Positions 1 to 6,080 of a stretch of 8,387 nt of DNA are shown piece by piece. The notes under the pieces are model-generated. The model ran no database searches. It was not told where the DNA came from and saw only the letters and a list, made by a program, of their open reading frames with translations. This DNA is from Desulfuromonadaceae bacterium (GTDB lineage: Bacteria > Desulfobacterota > Desulfuromonadia > Desulfuromonadales > SZUA-401). The stretch lies in NCBI GenBank assembly GCA_003246035.1, contig QKBP01000014.1:1-8387 (forward strand), given 5' to 3'. Positions within the stretch are counted from its first letter, which is position 1; the number at the start of each line of letters is the position of its first letter. The position numbers were made by a program, and so were the translations under genes.

Positions 1-1
1 G

Positions 2-328
2 GCGCTCTCGGCGCCGGTGGTCCGCCCCGGGAGCAACGGTGACGCCCGTGACGTGGTCGCGGCTGTATGCCGCGCCTACGGGATGACGGAGCAGCAGCTG
101 GCCGCTCCCGGCAAGGGGCGTCCCGGCTCAGAAGCGCGGGCGGTCGCGGCACTGATTGTTTACGAGGACGGCTGGGGGACTTTGACCGAACTGGGCACCC
201 TGGTCGGGCGCGACGTGACGACGCTGAGCTCGGCGGTGCAACGCCTCAAGAAGCGGCTGGCGGATGATCCCGTTCTGGCGGCGCAAATAGAGGCCGTCCG
301 GGCACCCATCGCCAAATCGCAAGATTGA
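2..328 (+). CDS. C-terminal part of a REP-associated (IS200-like Y1) transposase, 5' end outside the window
   Basis: The frame is open to the left edge and ends at TGA 326-328, so only the last 108 or so residues are visible. They read as a helical DNA-binding module like DnaA domain IV: a helix around DVVAAVCRAYGMTEQQL, a basic linker (GKGRPGSEAR), a helix AVAALIVYEDGW, then LGTLVGRDVTTLSSAVQRLKKRL, which matches the DnaA-type helix-turn-helix with its VTTLSSAV recognition helix. This tail is typical of the REP-associated tyrosine transposase (RAYT/TnpA_REP) group, whose N-terminal Y1 HUH domain would lie upstream and cannot be checked here. A GTG at 17 could be read as a start, but the domain needs upstream sequence, so I treat it as truncated by the window. 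The final codons (AKSQ) and 3' flank recur at 2039-2049, which places this gene at the border of the duplication. A free-standing DnaA-like protein is the alternative. Confidence 0.72.
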   Translation, partial: ALSAPVVRPGSNGDARDVVAAVCRAYGMTEQQLAAPGKGRPGSEARAVAALIVYEDGWGTLTELGTLVGRDVTTLSSAVQRLKKRLADDPVLAAQIEAVRAPIAKSQD

Positions 329-629
329 CCCCCCACCTCTCGTTGTATCCCTGCATCCCGGTGCTAATCTGATATTAAGCTCTGATAATCCGGTGCTTCG
401 GCGTGGATTGTACTGCAACGCTTTCCTCCCTTCCCCCGCCCTCCAGCTTCCGTCAGAGTAACTTCCGATCCTACAACCGTTTGTTCTTTGGACGTCTCGT
501 TGAGGTTGTCGAGAAGGAGATGGAGTCATGCGTGGCGCGCTCGGGATGGTGAGGGCATGGGTGGTGTTTCTCCTCGTTTTTTTACTGCTGTCGGCACTGA
601 CCGCTTGTGGTGGTGGGGGCGGCGGCGGG
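313..629 (+). repeat. Direct repeat L, copy 1: transposase tail, leader and lipoprotein signal peptide
   Basis: This stretch aligns with 2039-2353. The match starts in the last codons of the transposase (shared CAAATCGCAAG), is patchy to about 373, then is strong from ATTAAGCTCTGA (374) through the leader, RBS, signal peptide, lipobox Cys and poly-Gly codons. Positions 477-557 are identical to 2201-2281 (81 bp by eye). The offset is 1723-1724 bp, with one small indel inside the leader and a roughly 14-17 nt length difference near the transposase tail. Beyond the Gly tract the two genes are unrelated. The region between the genes (329-527) contains no other gene I can support. It must hold the promoter of the lipoprotein gene, but I found no convincing -35/-10 pair there; a weak TTGTAT-N16-TAATCT sits at 343-370. 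Confidence 0.9.
495..514 (+). promoter_or_regulatory. Inverted repeat TCTCG/CGAGA next to the RBS of the kelch lipoprotein gene
   Basis: TCTCG (495-499) and CGAGA (510-514) can form a 5-bp stem around a 10-nt loop containing GAGGT. The Shine-Dalgarno AAGGAGA (514-520) starts at the base of the stem, and the ATG is at 528. The same pair of arms recurs at 2219-2238 and around the P460 RBS at 4726-4743. A role in translation control is inference; the stem is short. Confidence 0.35.
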
Positions 630-1856
630 GGCAGCGGCACGGCGCCGGTGATCTCAAGCATGGCCATCGCCCCGAATGCCCTCTACGAGGGGGACGGAGG
701 GGGTGAGGCGTTTGTCACCTGCACCTTTACCTTCTTCGACCCCGACGGAAACGTCAGCACGGTGCAGATTGCGATTTATGACTCGGCGGGGGTGATGATC
801 CAATCCGACTACGGGCCGATCGAGGGGGTCGGCGGGGCCGTCGAGGGGGAGATCGTCCTGTCCGGACTGGTCGACACCACCGTCCCCGACGACTACACGG
901 TTTCGGTCTACCTCACCGATGCCGCCGGCCTGCAGTCTAACGTGCTCGAGGGAGTATTCGTAATCGGCGAGCTCCCGTGGACCGCCCTGGCGCCGATGCC
1001 GACCCCGCGCTCGGGGCACGCGGTCGTCGCCCTGAACGGCTTGGTCTACGTGGTCGGCGGCGAGAACTACGATTTTGCTGGCTACGACTTCGACCCGATC
1101 GGCACGGTCGAGATCTACGACCCGGCGACCGCGATCTGGACGACCGGCACGCCGATGCCGACGCCGCGCAAGGACCCGGTGGCGGCGGTGGTGGGAGGTA
1201 AGATCTACGTGATCGGCGGCACGGACATCAACAGCCCAGGCGGGACGAGCCTGGTCGAGATCTACGACCCGGCGAGCGACAGTTGGACGACCGGGGCCGA
1301 TATGCCGACCCCGCGTCATTCGGCCGCTGCGGCCGTGATCGCCGGCTCTCTGTCGAACGGGTTGATTTACGTCGCCGGAGGGATCGAGGCCGGGATGACC
1401 GTGGCTGCCTTCGAGGTCTACGACCCGGCGGCCGACAGCTGGACGCCGCTCCCCGACCTGCCGACGCCGCGCTACGACCTGGCCGCGGCCTCCTGGGGCG
1501 ACGAGGTCTACCTGCTGGGTGGTTACTACACCATATCGCTGACCGGCTACCTGGACGTGGTCGAGGTCTACGACCCGGTGACCAACGGCTGGCGCAGTGC
1601 CGCGGCGATGCCTGCGTACCTCAGCCGCTTCGCCGCGGTCTCGACGGCGGGCGGCATCCAGATCTTCGGCGGGCAGAACTGGGCTCGGGCCCTCGATCTG
1701 AACTTCAGCTACGACGCCACGGCCGACTTCTGGGACGGCAAGACGCCCATCCCGGAAGTCCTGGTCGACCTCGAAGGGGTGGAGATCGGTGGGAAGGTCT
1801 ACATCTTAAGCGGCCTGGCGTCGTACGAGTACGACCCGGCCAAGGAACTCTACTGA
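528..1856 (+). CDS. Kelch-repeat beta-propeller lipoprotein
   Basis: This 442-residue protein is exported and probably lipid-anchored. Residues 1-27 are a type II signal peptide with a basic start, a hydrophobic core (VVFLLVFLLLSAL) and lipobox LTA-C27, followed by eight glycines as a flexible tether. Residues about 40-147 form a beta-rich, Ig-like or cadherin-like spacer. From about 151 to the end there are five to six kelch units of about 50 residues with the signature MPTPR...(A)AV..G.(I/V)YV.GG...VE(I/V)YDPA...W, for example at 151-199, 200-249, 250-300, 301-350 and 351-398, with a degenerate last one. Kelch propellers bind proteins or glycans, and some are enzymes; nothing here fixes a ligand. 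The start is set by AAGGAGA at 514-520, 7 nt from the ATG. Leader and signal peptide are nearly the same as those of the gene at 2252, but the mature parts are unrelated. Downstream lies a truncated cytochrome P460 gene. Confidence 0.92.
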   Translation: MRGALGMVRAWVVFLLVFLLLSALTACGGGGGGGGSGTAPVISSMAIAPNALYEGDGGGEAFVTCTFTFFDPDGNVSTVQIAIYDSAGVMIQSDYGPIEGVGGAVEGEIVLSGLVDTTVPDDYTVSVYLTDAAGLQSNVLEGVFVIGELPWTALAPMPTPRSGHAVVALNGLVYVVGGENYDFAGYDFDPIGTVEIYDPATAIWTTGTPMPTPRKDPVAAVVGGKIYVIGGTDINSPGGTSLVEIYDPASDSWTTGADMPTPRHSAAAAVIAGSLSNGLIYVAGGIEAGMTVAAFEVYDPAADSWTPLPDLPTPRYDLAAASWGDEVYLLGGYYTISLTGYLDVVEVYDPVTNGWRSAAAMPAYLSRFAAVSTAGGIQIFGGQNWARALDLNFSYDATADFWDGKTPIPEVLVDLEGVEIGGKVYILSGLASYEYDPAKELY

Positions 1857-1873
1857 AGGGAAAGAGACACGGA

Positions 1874-2032
1874 TCAGGGCCATCCCCGTTGACTCCCCGG
1901 GGATCTGCGCCATGGCTTTGAGGAACCCTTTCTCGAAGGGCGCCGAGTCATGAAATACCTCCTGCTGGTCCTCTGCGGCCTGGTGTTGCCGGCCGGGCTC
2001 GCCCACGCCGGGGACGCGGTTCCCGCTGCGCC
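1874..2032 (+). repeat. Direct repeat P, copy 1: leader and signal peptide of cytochrome P460
   Basis: This aligns without gaps to 4669-4827, an offset of 2795 bp. The 76 nt of leader before the ATG differ at about nine positions by eye. Both leaders can form a hairpin from ATCCC(C) and GGGGAT/GGGAT arms around a GTTGACTC-containing loop; the arms differ between copies but both keep pairing. Homology ends at codon 28 of the P460 reading frame, where unit 1 is broken. Confidence 0.88.
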
Positions 2033-2087
2033 TTATGTCAAATCGCAAGCCTGGCCCTTGCCGGATTGTAACCCCCCGTCACAGTGA
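1950..2087 (+). pseudogene. Truncated cytochrome P460 gene: signal peptide fused to transposase-tail sequence
   Basis: The 45-codon frame from ATG 1950 to TGA 2085-2087 begins MKYLLLVLCGLVLPAGLAHA, a Sec signal peptide ending AHA. Its first 28 residues match those of the complete P460 protein at 4745 in 20 positions. After AAP (codon 28) homology stops, and the frame continues with YV, then KSQ, which equals the last residues before the Asp at the end of the transposase, then PLPDC to the stop. All the P460 domain, including the CXXCH haem motif, is missing. The Shine-Dalgarno is also eroded: AAGGGCG here against AAGGAGG in the intact gene. It is best read as a remnant made by the recombination that joined the two units. 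A functional 45-residue exported peptide is possible but unlikely. Confidence 0.8.
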
Positions 2088-2353
2088 TAATCTTTTATTA
2101 AGCTCTGACAATCCAAGTGCCATGACGTGGATTGTACTGCAACGCTTCCCTGTCTTTTTCCGCTCTCCAGCTTCCGTCAGAGTATCTTCCGATCCTACAT
2201 CCGTTTGTTCTTTGGACGTCTCGTTGAGGTTGTCGAGAAGGAGATGGAGTCATGCGTGGCGCGCTCGGGATGGTGAGGGCAGGGGTGGTGTTTCTCCTCG
2301 TTTGTTTAGCGCTGTCGGCTCTGACCGCCTGTGGTGGTGGGGGCGGCGGCGGG
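2039..2353 (+). repeat. Direct repeat L, copy 2: transposase tail, leader and lipoprotein signal peptide
   Basis: This is the partner of 313-629. It starts with CAAATCGCAAG, keeps the AKSQ reading frame of the transposase tail (here read as VKSQ), and includes the full leader, the RBS and the first 34 codons of the lipoprotein at 2252. The leader sequence between the truncated P460 stop (2087) and ATG 2252 holds no other gene. A GATAAT hexamer lies at 2086-2091, but without a well-spaced -35. Confidence 0.9.
2219..2238 (+). promoter_or_regulatory. Inverted repeat TCTCG/CGAGA next to the RBS of the FG-GAP lipoprotein gene
   Basis: This is identical to 495-514: TCTCG at 2219-2223 and CGAGA at 2234-2238, with the Shine-Dalgarno AAGGAGA at 2238-2244 and the ATG at 2252. 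It lies inside the 81-bp block that is identical between the two copies, so its conservation here is not independent evidence of function. Confidence 0.35.
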
Positions 2354-4639
2354 TCAGTCGGCGGGAGCGACCCGTTGGCGAGCCTGCCGTATGCCGGGTC
2401 GACGACACCGGCCGTCCTGGCGGCCGCGGACGTGGCTGAAATTGTTTTCAATGTCCATTTCGGGAGCACCTTCCCGGTCGATTCCCCACCCGGTGCGCTG
2501 GCGTATCCCTCTGCCGAGTCATCGGAGGTTTCCCCGGCCGCCGTGGTGCAGGATACGGTGCCCGGCCTCTGCGGTGGTCTGCTTCGCATCAACATCACCA
2601 TCAATGAAAGCACGGGTGCCTTCCAGGGGACGGAAACCTTCGAGCAGTACAACGATTGCGAGCTGACGATCAACGGTACGGTCAATCTGTCGGGGCAGAT
2701 CAATCTCTTCACGGGGGAACTCGATCCGGGTGTCATGTCCTTTGAGCTCCTGAGGGTCGTCGCGGCGGATTCGCGTGTGGAGACCTGGAGCGGCCAGGCT
2801 ACGATCACCGAGAGTTGGCCGCACGAGACCCTGTCCTACGATGTGCGCTTCAGGGACGAAAGCACCGGGAAGGTCTATTGGCTCGACGGCTATCAGATCG
2901 CGTTGACCCATGGGTTTGATACCCGGCCCTACGTGGACGAGACCATCGTCTCCGGCCGCTTCTACGACCCGGACAGGGGGTATGTCGATCAGCACACGGT
3001 GGCGGCGATACGGACCTACGAGGGCGATGCCTGGCCCACCAGCGGGGTCAGTATTGTAGCTGGGGGGAATGGTTCGGCGCGGCTGAGCATACTCTCCCCG
3101 GTCATCTTCCGGGTCGAAGCCGATCTGGATAATGACGGCACGTATGATGAGTACGACACGGGGTTGATGCATTTCCCGGGGGCCAACACGCCGCCTGTCG
3201 CCGTTGCGGGCGAGGACAGCGTCGGAAACGTGGGCTGCCAGGTCTCTCTTGACGGGACGCAGAGCATGGACGGGGATCAGGACGTGCTGCAGTATGTCTG
3301 GGCCATCACCTCTGCGCCGGTCGGTTCGGTCGCACCGCTGTCCTCGACCACCTCGCCGACCCCCCTGTTTACCCCGGACGTCATCGGTGATTACGGTTTT
3401 ACCCTGAGCGTTAGCGACGGCATCGACCTCGTCGAGGATGCGCTTGTTCTGACGGTTTATGGCGACCTCTTCTGTCTCGGTGCGGCCCAGCTGACCCCCT
3501 TCGCGTCGAACAGCCAGCCGGGCGCCATGGCCATCGGCGATGTAACCGGCGACGCTCTGAATGACGTCGTCGTGGCGACAGCCTCCTTCAATACGCAGAA
3601 CTCGGACCCCGCCCAGGACTACCACCTCTACGTCTTCGCCCAAAACGGCCAGGGGCAACTGTCGGCAGCGGTCTCGTACCCGGCCGGCGACGGAAACTCG
3701 CTCGGCATCGCGGACCTGAACGGCGATGGCCGGATGGATGTCGCCGTGACGGCGACGACGGGCGTGGGGGTCTTCTACCAGGACCTCAACGGTCAACTCG
3801 GGGAGATGCAGCTTCTCCCCTTCGGGGAAACGGCGGAAGGCTATGATTTCAACCGCCTGGTGGTGGCCGACTTCACCAGCGACGGACGGGCCGATATCGT
3901 CTCCGTCTATTCGAAGTTCGAATCCGCCAGGGTGAGGCTTTACGTCCAGTCGGATGTGGGGACGCTGGAGGCTCCGATCCTGTTCACCACCGACCCGGGG
4001 CTCTGGCTGCCCCAGGTGGCCGACATCAATGGCGATACCAAGCCCGATCTGGTGTTGACCAGCAATGAATTCGGTAGGGGGTCTGTTTTTATGGGAGCCT
4101 TCGCGAAGCACCTGCTGCAGGGGGCGGCAACGCTGACCGACCCGGTCGACTATCCTCTCCCCTGTAGCCCTCCTCTGTGTGGTTTTTCAACCAGCGACAT
4201 GGCGCTCGACGACTTCAACGGCGACGGACGCGTGGATGTGGTCGCACATGTCTTTGATGACGGAACTTGGTTCAATCTCTACGCCCAGCTCGAGACCGGA
4301 GAGGCGGCGGAGGCCACCCTGTTGTCCCCGCCGAGCGGCGGCAATTTTTATCAGCAGTTGGAAACCGGTGATATTGACGGGGACGGCAGGGCTGAATTCA
4401 TGGCTGTCGAGAGCGGCAACACGATGTCCGTGGATATCCTCCGGCCGGAAACAGCCCTCGTCGATGGCCTGTGGGAGCGTTACCCGCTCGGCTTCGGAAA
4501 CTACAACTCCAGTTCGCAGATGGCTGCCCTGGGAGATCTCAACAACGACGGGGTTGTCGATCTGGCGGCCGCGGTATTCAGTGGCGTGAGTGGCGGGAGT
4601 GAATTGCTCGTGCTTCCGGGGAACGCCCCCGGGCCCTGA
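2252..4639 (+). CDS. Large lipoprotein with PKD-like and FG-GAP/VCBS-type repeat domains
   Basis: This 795-residue protein has the same leader peptide as the kelch protein: a type II signal peptide with lipobox LTA-C27 and seven glycines. Residues about 40-290 are a beta-rich region I do not recognise, ending in a calcium-loop-like DLDNDGTYDEYD (291-302). Residues about 312-404 resemble a PKD or Ig-like domain (NTPPVAVAG...VSLDG..S.D.D....Y.W...DYGFTLSVSDG). Residues about 420-790 hold seven FG-GAP/VCBS-type units, each with a D-x-[NDT]-x-D-G-x-x-[DE] calcium-binding loop, at about 430, 488, 540, 591, 654, 707 and 762 (for example DLNGDGRMD, DFNGDGRVD, DLNNDGVVD). That number suits a seven-bladed integrin-alpha-like propeller. 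Such proteins act at the cell surface in adhesion or binding; the ligand is unknown. The start is supported by AAGGAGA 7 nt upstream. It is followed by an intact cytochrome P460 gene after 105 nt. Confidence 0.92.
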   Translation: MRGALGMVRAGVVFLLVCLALSALTACGGGGGGGSVGGSDPLASLPYAGSTTPAVLAAADVAEIVFNVHFGSTFPVDSPPGALAYPSAESSEVSPAAVVQDTVPGLCGGLLRINITINESTGAFQGTETFEQYNDCELTINGTVNLSGQINLFTGELDPGVMSFELLRVVAADSRVETWSGQATITESWPHETLSYDVRFRDESTGKVYWLDGYQIALTHGFDTRPYVDETIVSGRFYDPDRGYVDQHTVAAIRTYEGDAWPTSGVSIVAGGNGSARLSILSPVIFRVEADLDNDGTYDEYDTGLMHFPGANTPPVAVAGEDSVGNVGCQVSLDGTQSMDGDQDVLQYVWAITSAPVGSVAPLSSTTSPTPLFTPDVIGDYGFTLSVSDGIDLVEDALVLTVYGDLFCLGAAQLTPFASNSQPGAMAIGDVTGDALNDVVVATASFNTQNSDPAQDYHLYVFAQNGQGQLSAAVSYPAGDGNSLGIADLNGDGRMDVAVTATTGVGVFYQDLNGQLGEMQLLPFGETAEGYDFNRLVVADFTSDGRADIVSVYSKFESARVRLYVQSDVGTLEAPILFTTDPGLWLPQVADINGDTKPDLVLTSNEFGRGSVFMGAFAKHLLQGAATLTDPVDYPLPCSPPLCGFSTSDMALDDFNGDGRVDVVAHVFDDGTWFNLYAQLETGEAAEATLLSPPSGGNFYQQLETGDIDGDGRAEFMAVESGNTMSVDILRPETALVDGLWERYPLGFGNYNSSSQMAALGDLNNDGVVDLAAAVFSGVSGGSELLVLPGNAPGP

Positions 4640-4668
4640 GAGAGGGTGGGGCGAAGCGTCTGACCACC

Positions 4669-4827
4669 TCAGGGTCATCCCGGTTGACTCCCGGGGGATC
4701 TGCGCTATTGCTTTGAGGAACCCTTTCTCGAAGGAGGTCGAGACATGAAAAAAATCCTGTTGGCCCTCTGTGGCCTGGTGCTGCTGGCCGGGTTCGCCCA
4801 GGCCGCGGACGCGGTGTCCGCCGCACC
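4669..4827 (+). repeat. Direct repeat P, copy 2: leader and signal peptide of cytochrome P460
   Basis: This is the partner of 1874-2032. It includes 76 nt of leader and the first 28 codons of the intact P460 gene. A TTGACT (4684-4689) followed after 16 nt by TATTGC (4706-4711) could be a weak promoter for the P460 gene, but the -10 is poor and it is worse in copy 1. The same stretch can fold as a hairpin with ATCCC and GGGAT arms. Confidence 0.88.
4726..4743 (+). promoter_or_regulatory. Hairpin presenting the P460 Shine-Dalgarno in its loop
   Basis: TCTCG (4726-4730) and CGAGA (4739-4743) form a 5-bp stem whose 8-nt loop is AAGGAGGT, the Shine-Dalgarno itself, and the ATG follows at 4745. 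The same arms flank the RBS region of both lipoprotein genes. In the truncated copy (1931-1948) the outer T-A pair and the Shine-Dalgarno are lost. Whether the stem regulates translation is inference. Confidence 0.4.
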
Positions 4828-5245
4828 CAACGGCATCGCCTACCCCGCCGACTACAAGGACTGGTCCGTGGTCAGTTCCTCGCACCGGGTCGACAACAAC
4901 ACCCTGCGGGTGATCCTCGGCAACGACGCGGCCGTCGTGGCGGCGCGATCCGGCCAGACCAACCCGTGGCCGGACGGCGCGATCCTCGCCAAGATCGTCT
5001 GGAAGGAGACCGTCCTCGAGAGCTGGGATAAAGCCATCGTCCCCGGGGCGTTCGTGCATGTCGAGTTCATGGTGAAGGACGCCGAGAAATATGCCCAGAC
5101 GGGGGGCTGGGGGTTCGCGCGCTGGAAAGGGGCAGGGCTGGAGCCCCACGGCGAGGACGCCTCCTTCGTGTTCGAATGCTTCGGCTGCCACACGCCGGTC
5201 AAGGATAACGACTATGTCTTCACCCACCCGTCGGCGATCCCGTGA
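4745..5245 (+). CDS. Cytochrome P460 family periplasmic haem protein
   Basis: This 166-residue protein has a Sec signal peptide (residues 1-20, KKILLALCGLVLLAG, cleavage likely after AQA). The mature part has the P460 pattern: NGIAYPADYKDWSVVSSSHR near the N-terminus, TLRVILGN, then WPDGAILAKIVWKE, and a C-terminal haem c site CFGCH (C145-H149) followed by HTPVKDNDYVFTHPS. The family carries a c-type haem with a lysine-haem crosslink; K83 or K87 in the GAILAKIVWK segment are candidates, not proven. Characterised members oxidise hydroxylamine or bind and convert nitric oxide, and the related cytochrome c'-beta group is also known. The substrate here is not shown. Length is normal for the family. 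The start follows a perfect AAGGAGGT. A truncated copy of this gene lies at 1950. It may be cotranscribed with the lipoprotein gene 105 nt upstream, and a strong hairpin follows at 5326. Confidence 0.92.
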   Translation: MKKILLALCGLVLLAGFAQAADAVSAAPNGIAYPADYKDWSVVSSSHRVDNNTLRVILGNDAAVVAARSGQTNPWPDGAILAKIVWKETVLESWDKAIVPGAFVHVEFMVKDAEKYAQTGGWGFARWKGAGLEPHGEDASFVFECFGCHTPVKDNDYVFTHPSAIP

Positions 5246-5260
5246 CGCCATGGTTGACAG

Positions 5261-5312
5261 GGGTCCGGTTCGGGGATGAGTAACTTCGCTTCGCATCCCG
5301 CGCACCTGACCC
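5261..5312. repeat. Two-part palindromic element after P460
   Basis: Outer arms GGGTC (5261-5265) and GACCC (5308-5312) enclose inner arms GGGATG (5273-5278) and CATCCC (5294-5299), with a 15-nt apical loop. This layout of nested short stems with bulges is reminiscent of REP-type palindromes, which are mobilised by transposases of the kind seen at 2-328. Only one copy is seen in the window, so assignment as a REP is speculative. It could simply be structured 3' untranslated RNA of the P460 transcript. Confidence 0.3.
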
Positions 5313-5325
5313 GGTACGGATAGAA

Positions 5326-5354
5326 AACAAGGCCCACCCCCGGTGGGCCTTGTT
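5326..5354 (+). terminator. Strong hairpin terminator after cytochrome P460
   Basis: Perfect 13-bp stem: AACAAGGCCCACC (5326-5338), loop CCC, GGTGGGCCTTGTT (5342-5354). It is preceded by A residues (GAAAA) and its right arm ends in TTGTT, but there is no long T run after it. It lies 80 nt after the P460 stop codon and before the next gene's promoter, as expected for a terminator. Confidence 0.75.
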
Positions 5355-5501
5355 GCATTCTGTGGGGTATGATCCGGCGTCTCGTCGCTCTGCGGAATGG
5401 CTTCGCGGGAGGGGCGCCGTGGCTGTCGGCGATTCCGTGGAAGAAGTCATCCCTCTCGCGGAGATTAGCGGGCTGCAATCTGTTTCTCGGGGATTTCCTG
5501 A

Positions 5502-5530
5502 TTGTCATTCGCTGCCGAAGCCGCTATGCT
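5502..5530 (+). promoter_or_regulatory. Sigma70-type promoter for the STAS-like gene
   Basis: TTGTCA (5502-5507), a 17-nt spacer, then TATGCT (5525-5530), followed by an AT-rich stretch. This places a transcription start near 5537, about 33 nt before ATG 5570. It lies in the 324-nt stretch 5246-5569, which otherwise holds only the palindrome and terminator described above. Confidence 0.6.
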
Positions 5531-5569
5531 TATCGATGTTTAATTTTTTATGTGGGTTTGGGGTTGCCG

Positions 5570-5992
5570 ATGCGTCATGTTGTTGAAGTCGATGAGGTCA
5601 ATTGTCTGATCGTCATCAGGGTGTGGGGTCGGGTGACGATCGCTTCGATTGTCCCCGTGGCCCTTCAGGAGCGATTGCTGGCACAGGAGCTGGGCTTCGG
5701 GGTCATCTTCGATTTTCGCCGGGCTCATTTCGAGATCGCCTATTCCGAGGCGTTCTACTGGCTCGACAGGCACTACAATTCGGTCGACCCGAGCCTCAAG
5801 CATGTCCGCACGGCGCACATCGCTTCGCCGTCGAACCTCGAGTTCCTGCAGTTTCTCGAACTCAGCTGGAGCAACCGCGGCGCCCGGGTCCGTGCCTTCG
5901 AGGAGGAGGCCGCGGCCGTCAAGTGGCTGGCAAGGCAACCGAAGGTAACGACGTCGTTCCTGTCGTTGCGCGATTCCCTGGGCTCTTGTTAA
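5570..5992 (+). CDS. SpoIIAA-like / STAS-type small cytoplasmic protein
   Basis: This 140-residue soluble protein has no signal peptide or membrane segment. The alternation of strands and helices, with VEVDEVNCLIVIRVWGRVT at the start, LGFGVIFDFRRAHFEI (20-55), helix AFYWLDRHY, strand KHVRTAHIA (78-86), a helix LEFLQFLELSWSNRGA and a final VRAFEEEAAAVKWL (107-120), fits the SpoIIAA-like or STAS/SEC14-type group of small proteins. Those proteins end in a similar F.(D/E)...A..WL motif. No clear phosphorylatable serine is evident, so an anti-anti-sigma role is not claimed. The frame is open upstream to ATG 5369, but the extra 67 residues are low-complexity and basic, and they overlap a good promoter at 5502-5530, so ATG 5570 is preferred. 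The RBS is weak (GGG-rich). The gene stands alone, followed by a terminator at 6022. Confidence 0.65.
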   Translation: MRHVVEVDEVNCLIVIRVWGRVTIASIVPVALQERLLAQELGFGVIFDFRRAHFEIAYSEAFYWLDRHYNSVDPSLKHVRTAHIASPSNLEFLQFLELSWSNRGARVRAFEEEAAAVKWLARQPKVTTSFLSLRDSLGSC

Positions 5993-6021
5993 CGACCTAC
6001 CTGTAGCACATCACCTTTTGG

Positions 6022-6043
6022 GCGGCCTTTCGGCCGCTTTTTT
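6022..6043 (+). terminator. Rho-independent terminator of the STAS-like gene
   Basis: GCGGCC (6022-6027), loop TTTC, GGCCGC (6032-6037), then six T (6038-6043). It is a classic intrinsic terminator 30 nt after the stop codon at 5990-5992. Confidence 0.88.
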
Positions 6044-6080
6044 GTTGCGCGCCCTCACCCCCCTTCAGACCGGCTCCTTC

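Noticed and set aside
403..423. Possible sigma54 promoter at GTGGATTGTACTGCAACG
   Set aside because: The GG and GC elements are 8 nt apart where 10 are needed, and the TTGC element is missing.
374..527. Possible riboswitch (for example a GEMM cyclic dinucleotide type) in the lipoprotein leader
   Set aside because: I looked for the conserved GEMM core and tetraloop-receptor sequences and did not find them. Only a short 5-bp hairpin near the RBS is visible.
1106..1590. Repeated GAGRTCTACGACCCGG motifs suggesting a DNA repeat array or CRISPR
   Set aside because: They are in-frame codons for VE(I/V)YDP of the kelch units, with variable coding sequence between them and no fixed spacer length.
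2035..2439. 134-codon + frame over the second leader
   Set aside because: It runs through the duplicated leader and out of frame through the lipoprotein signal peptide. The equivalent frame in copy 1 (488-706) does not share its start, so there is no support for coding.
2519..4111. 530-codon open frame on the minus strand opposite the FG-GAP lipoprotein
   Set aside because: It is a GC-driven shadow of a clearly coding + strand gene. Its translation has no domain-like pattern, and the + strand has signal peptide, lipobox and repeated calcium loops.
4187..5305. 372-codon minus-strand frame across the P460 gene
   Set aside because: It is antisense to the C-terminal FG-GAP repeats and to the haem protein with its CFGCH motif, and has no credible start or domain.
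5369..5569. N-terminal extension of the STAS-like gene to ATG 5369
   Set aside because: The extension is basic and non-conserved in style, starts just after the terminator hairpin, and contains the promoter TTGTCA-N17-TATGCT, so translation most likely starts at 5570.
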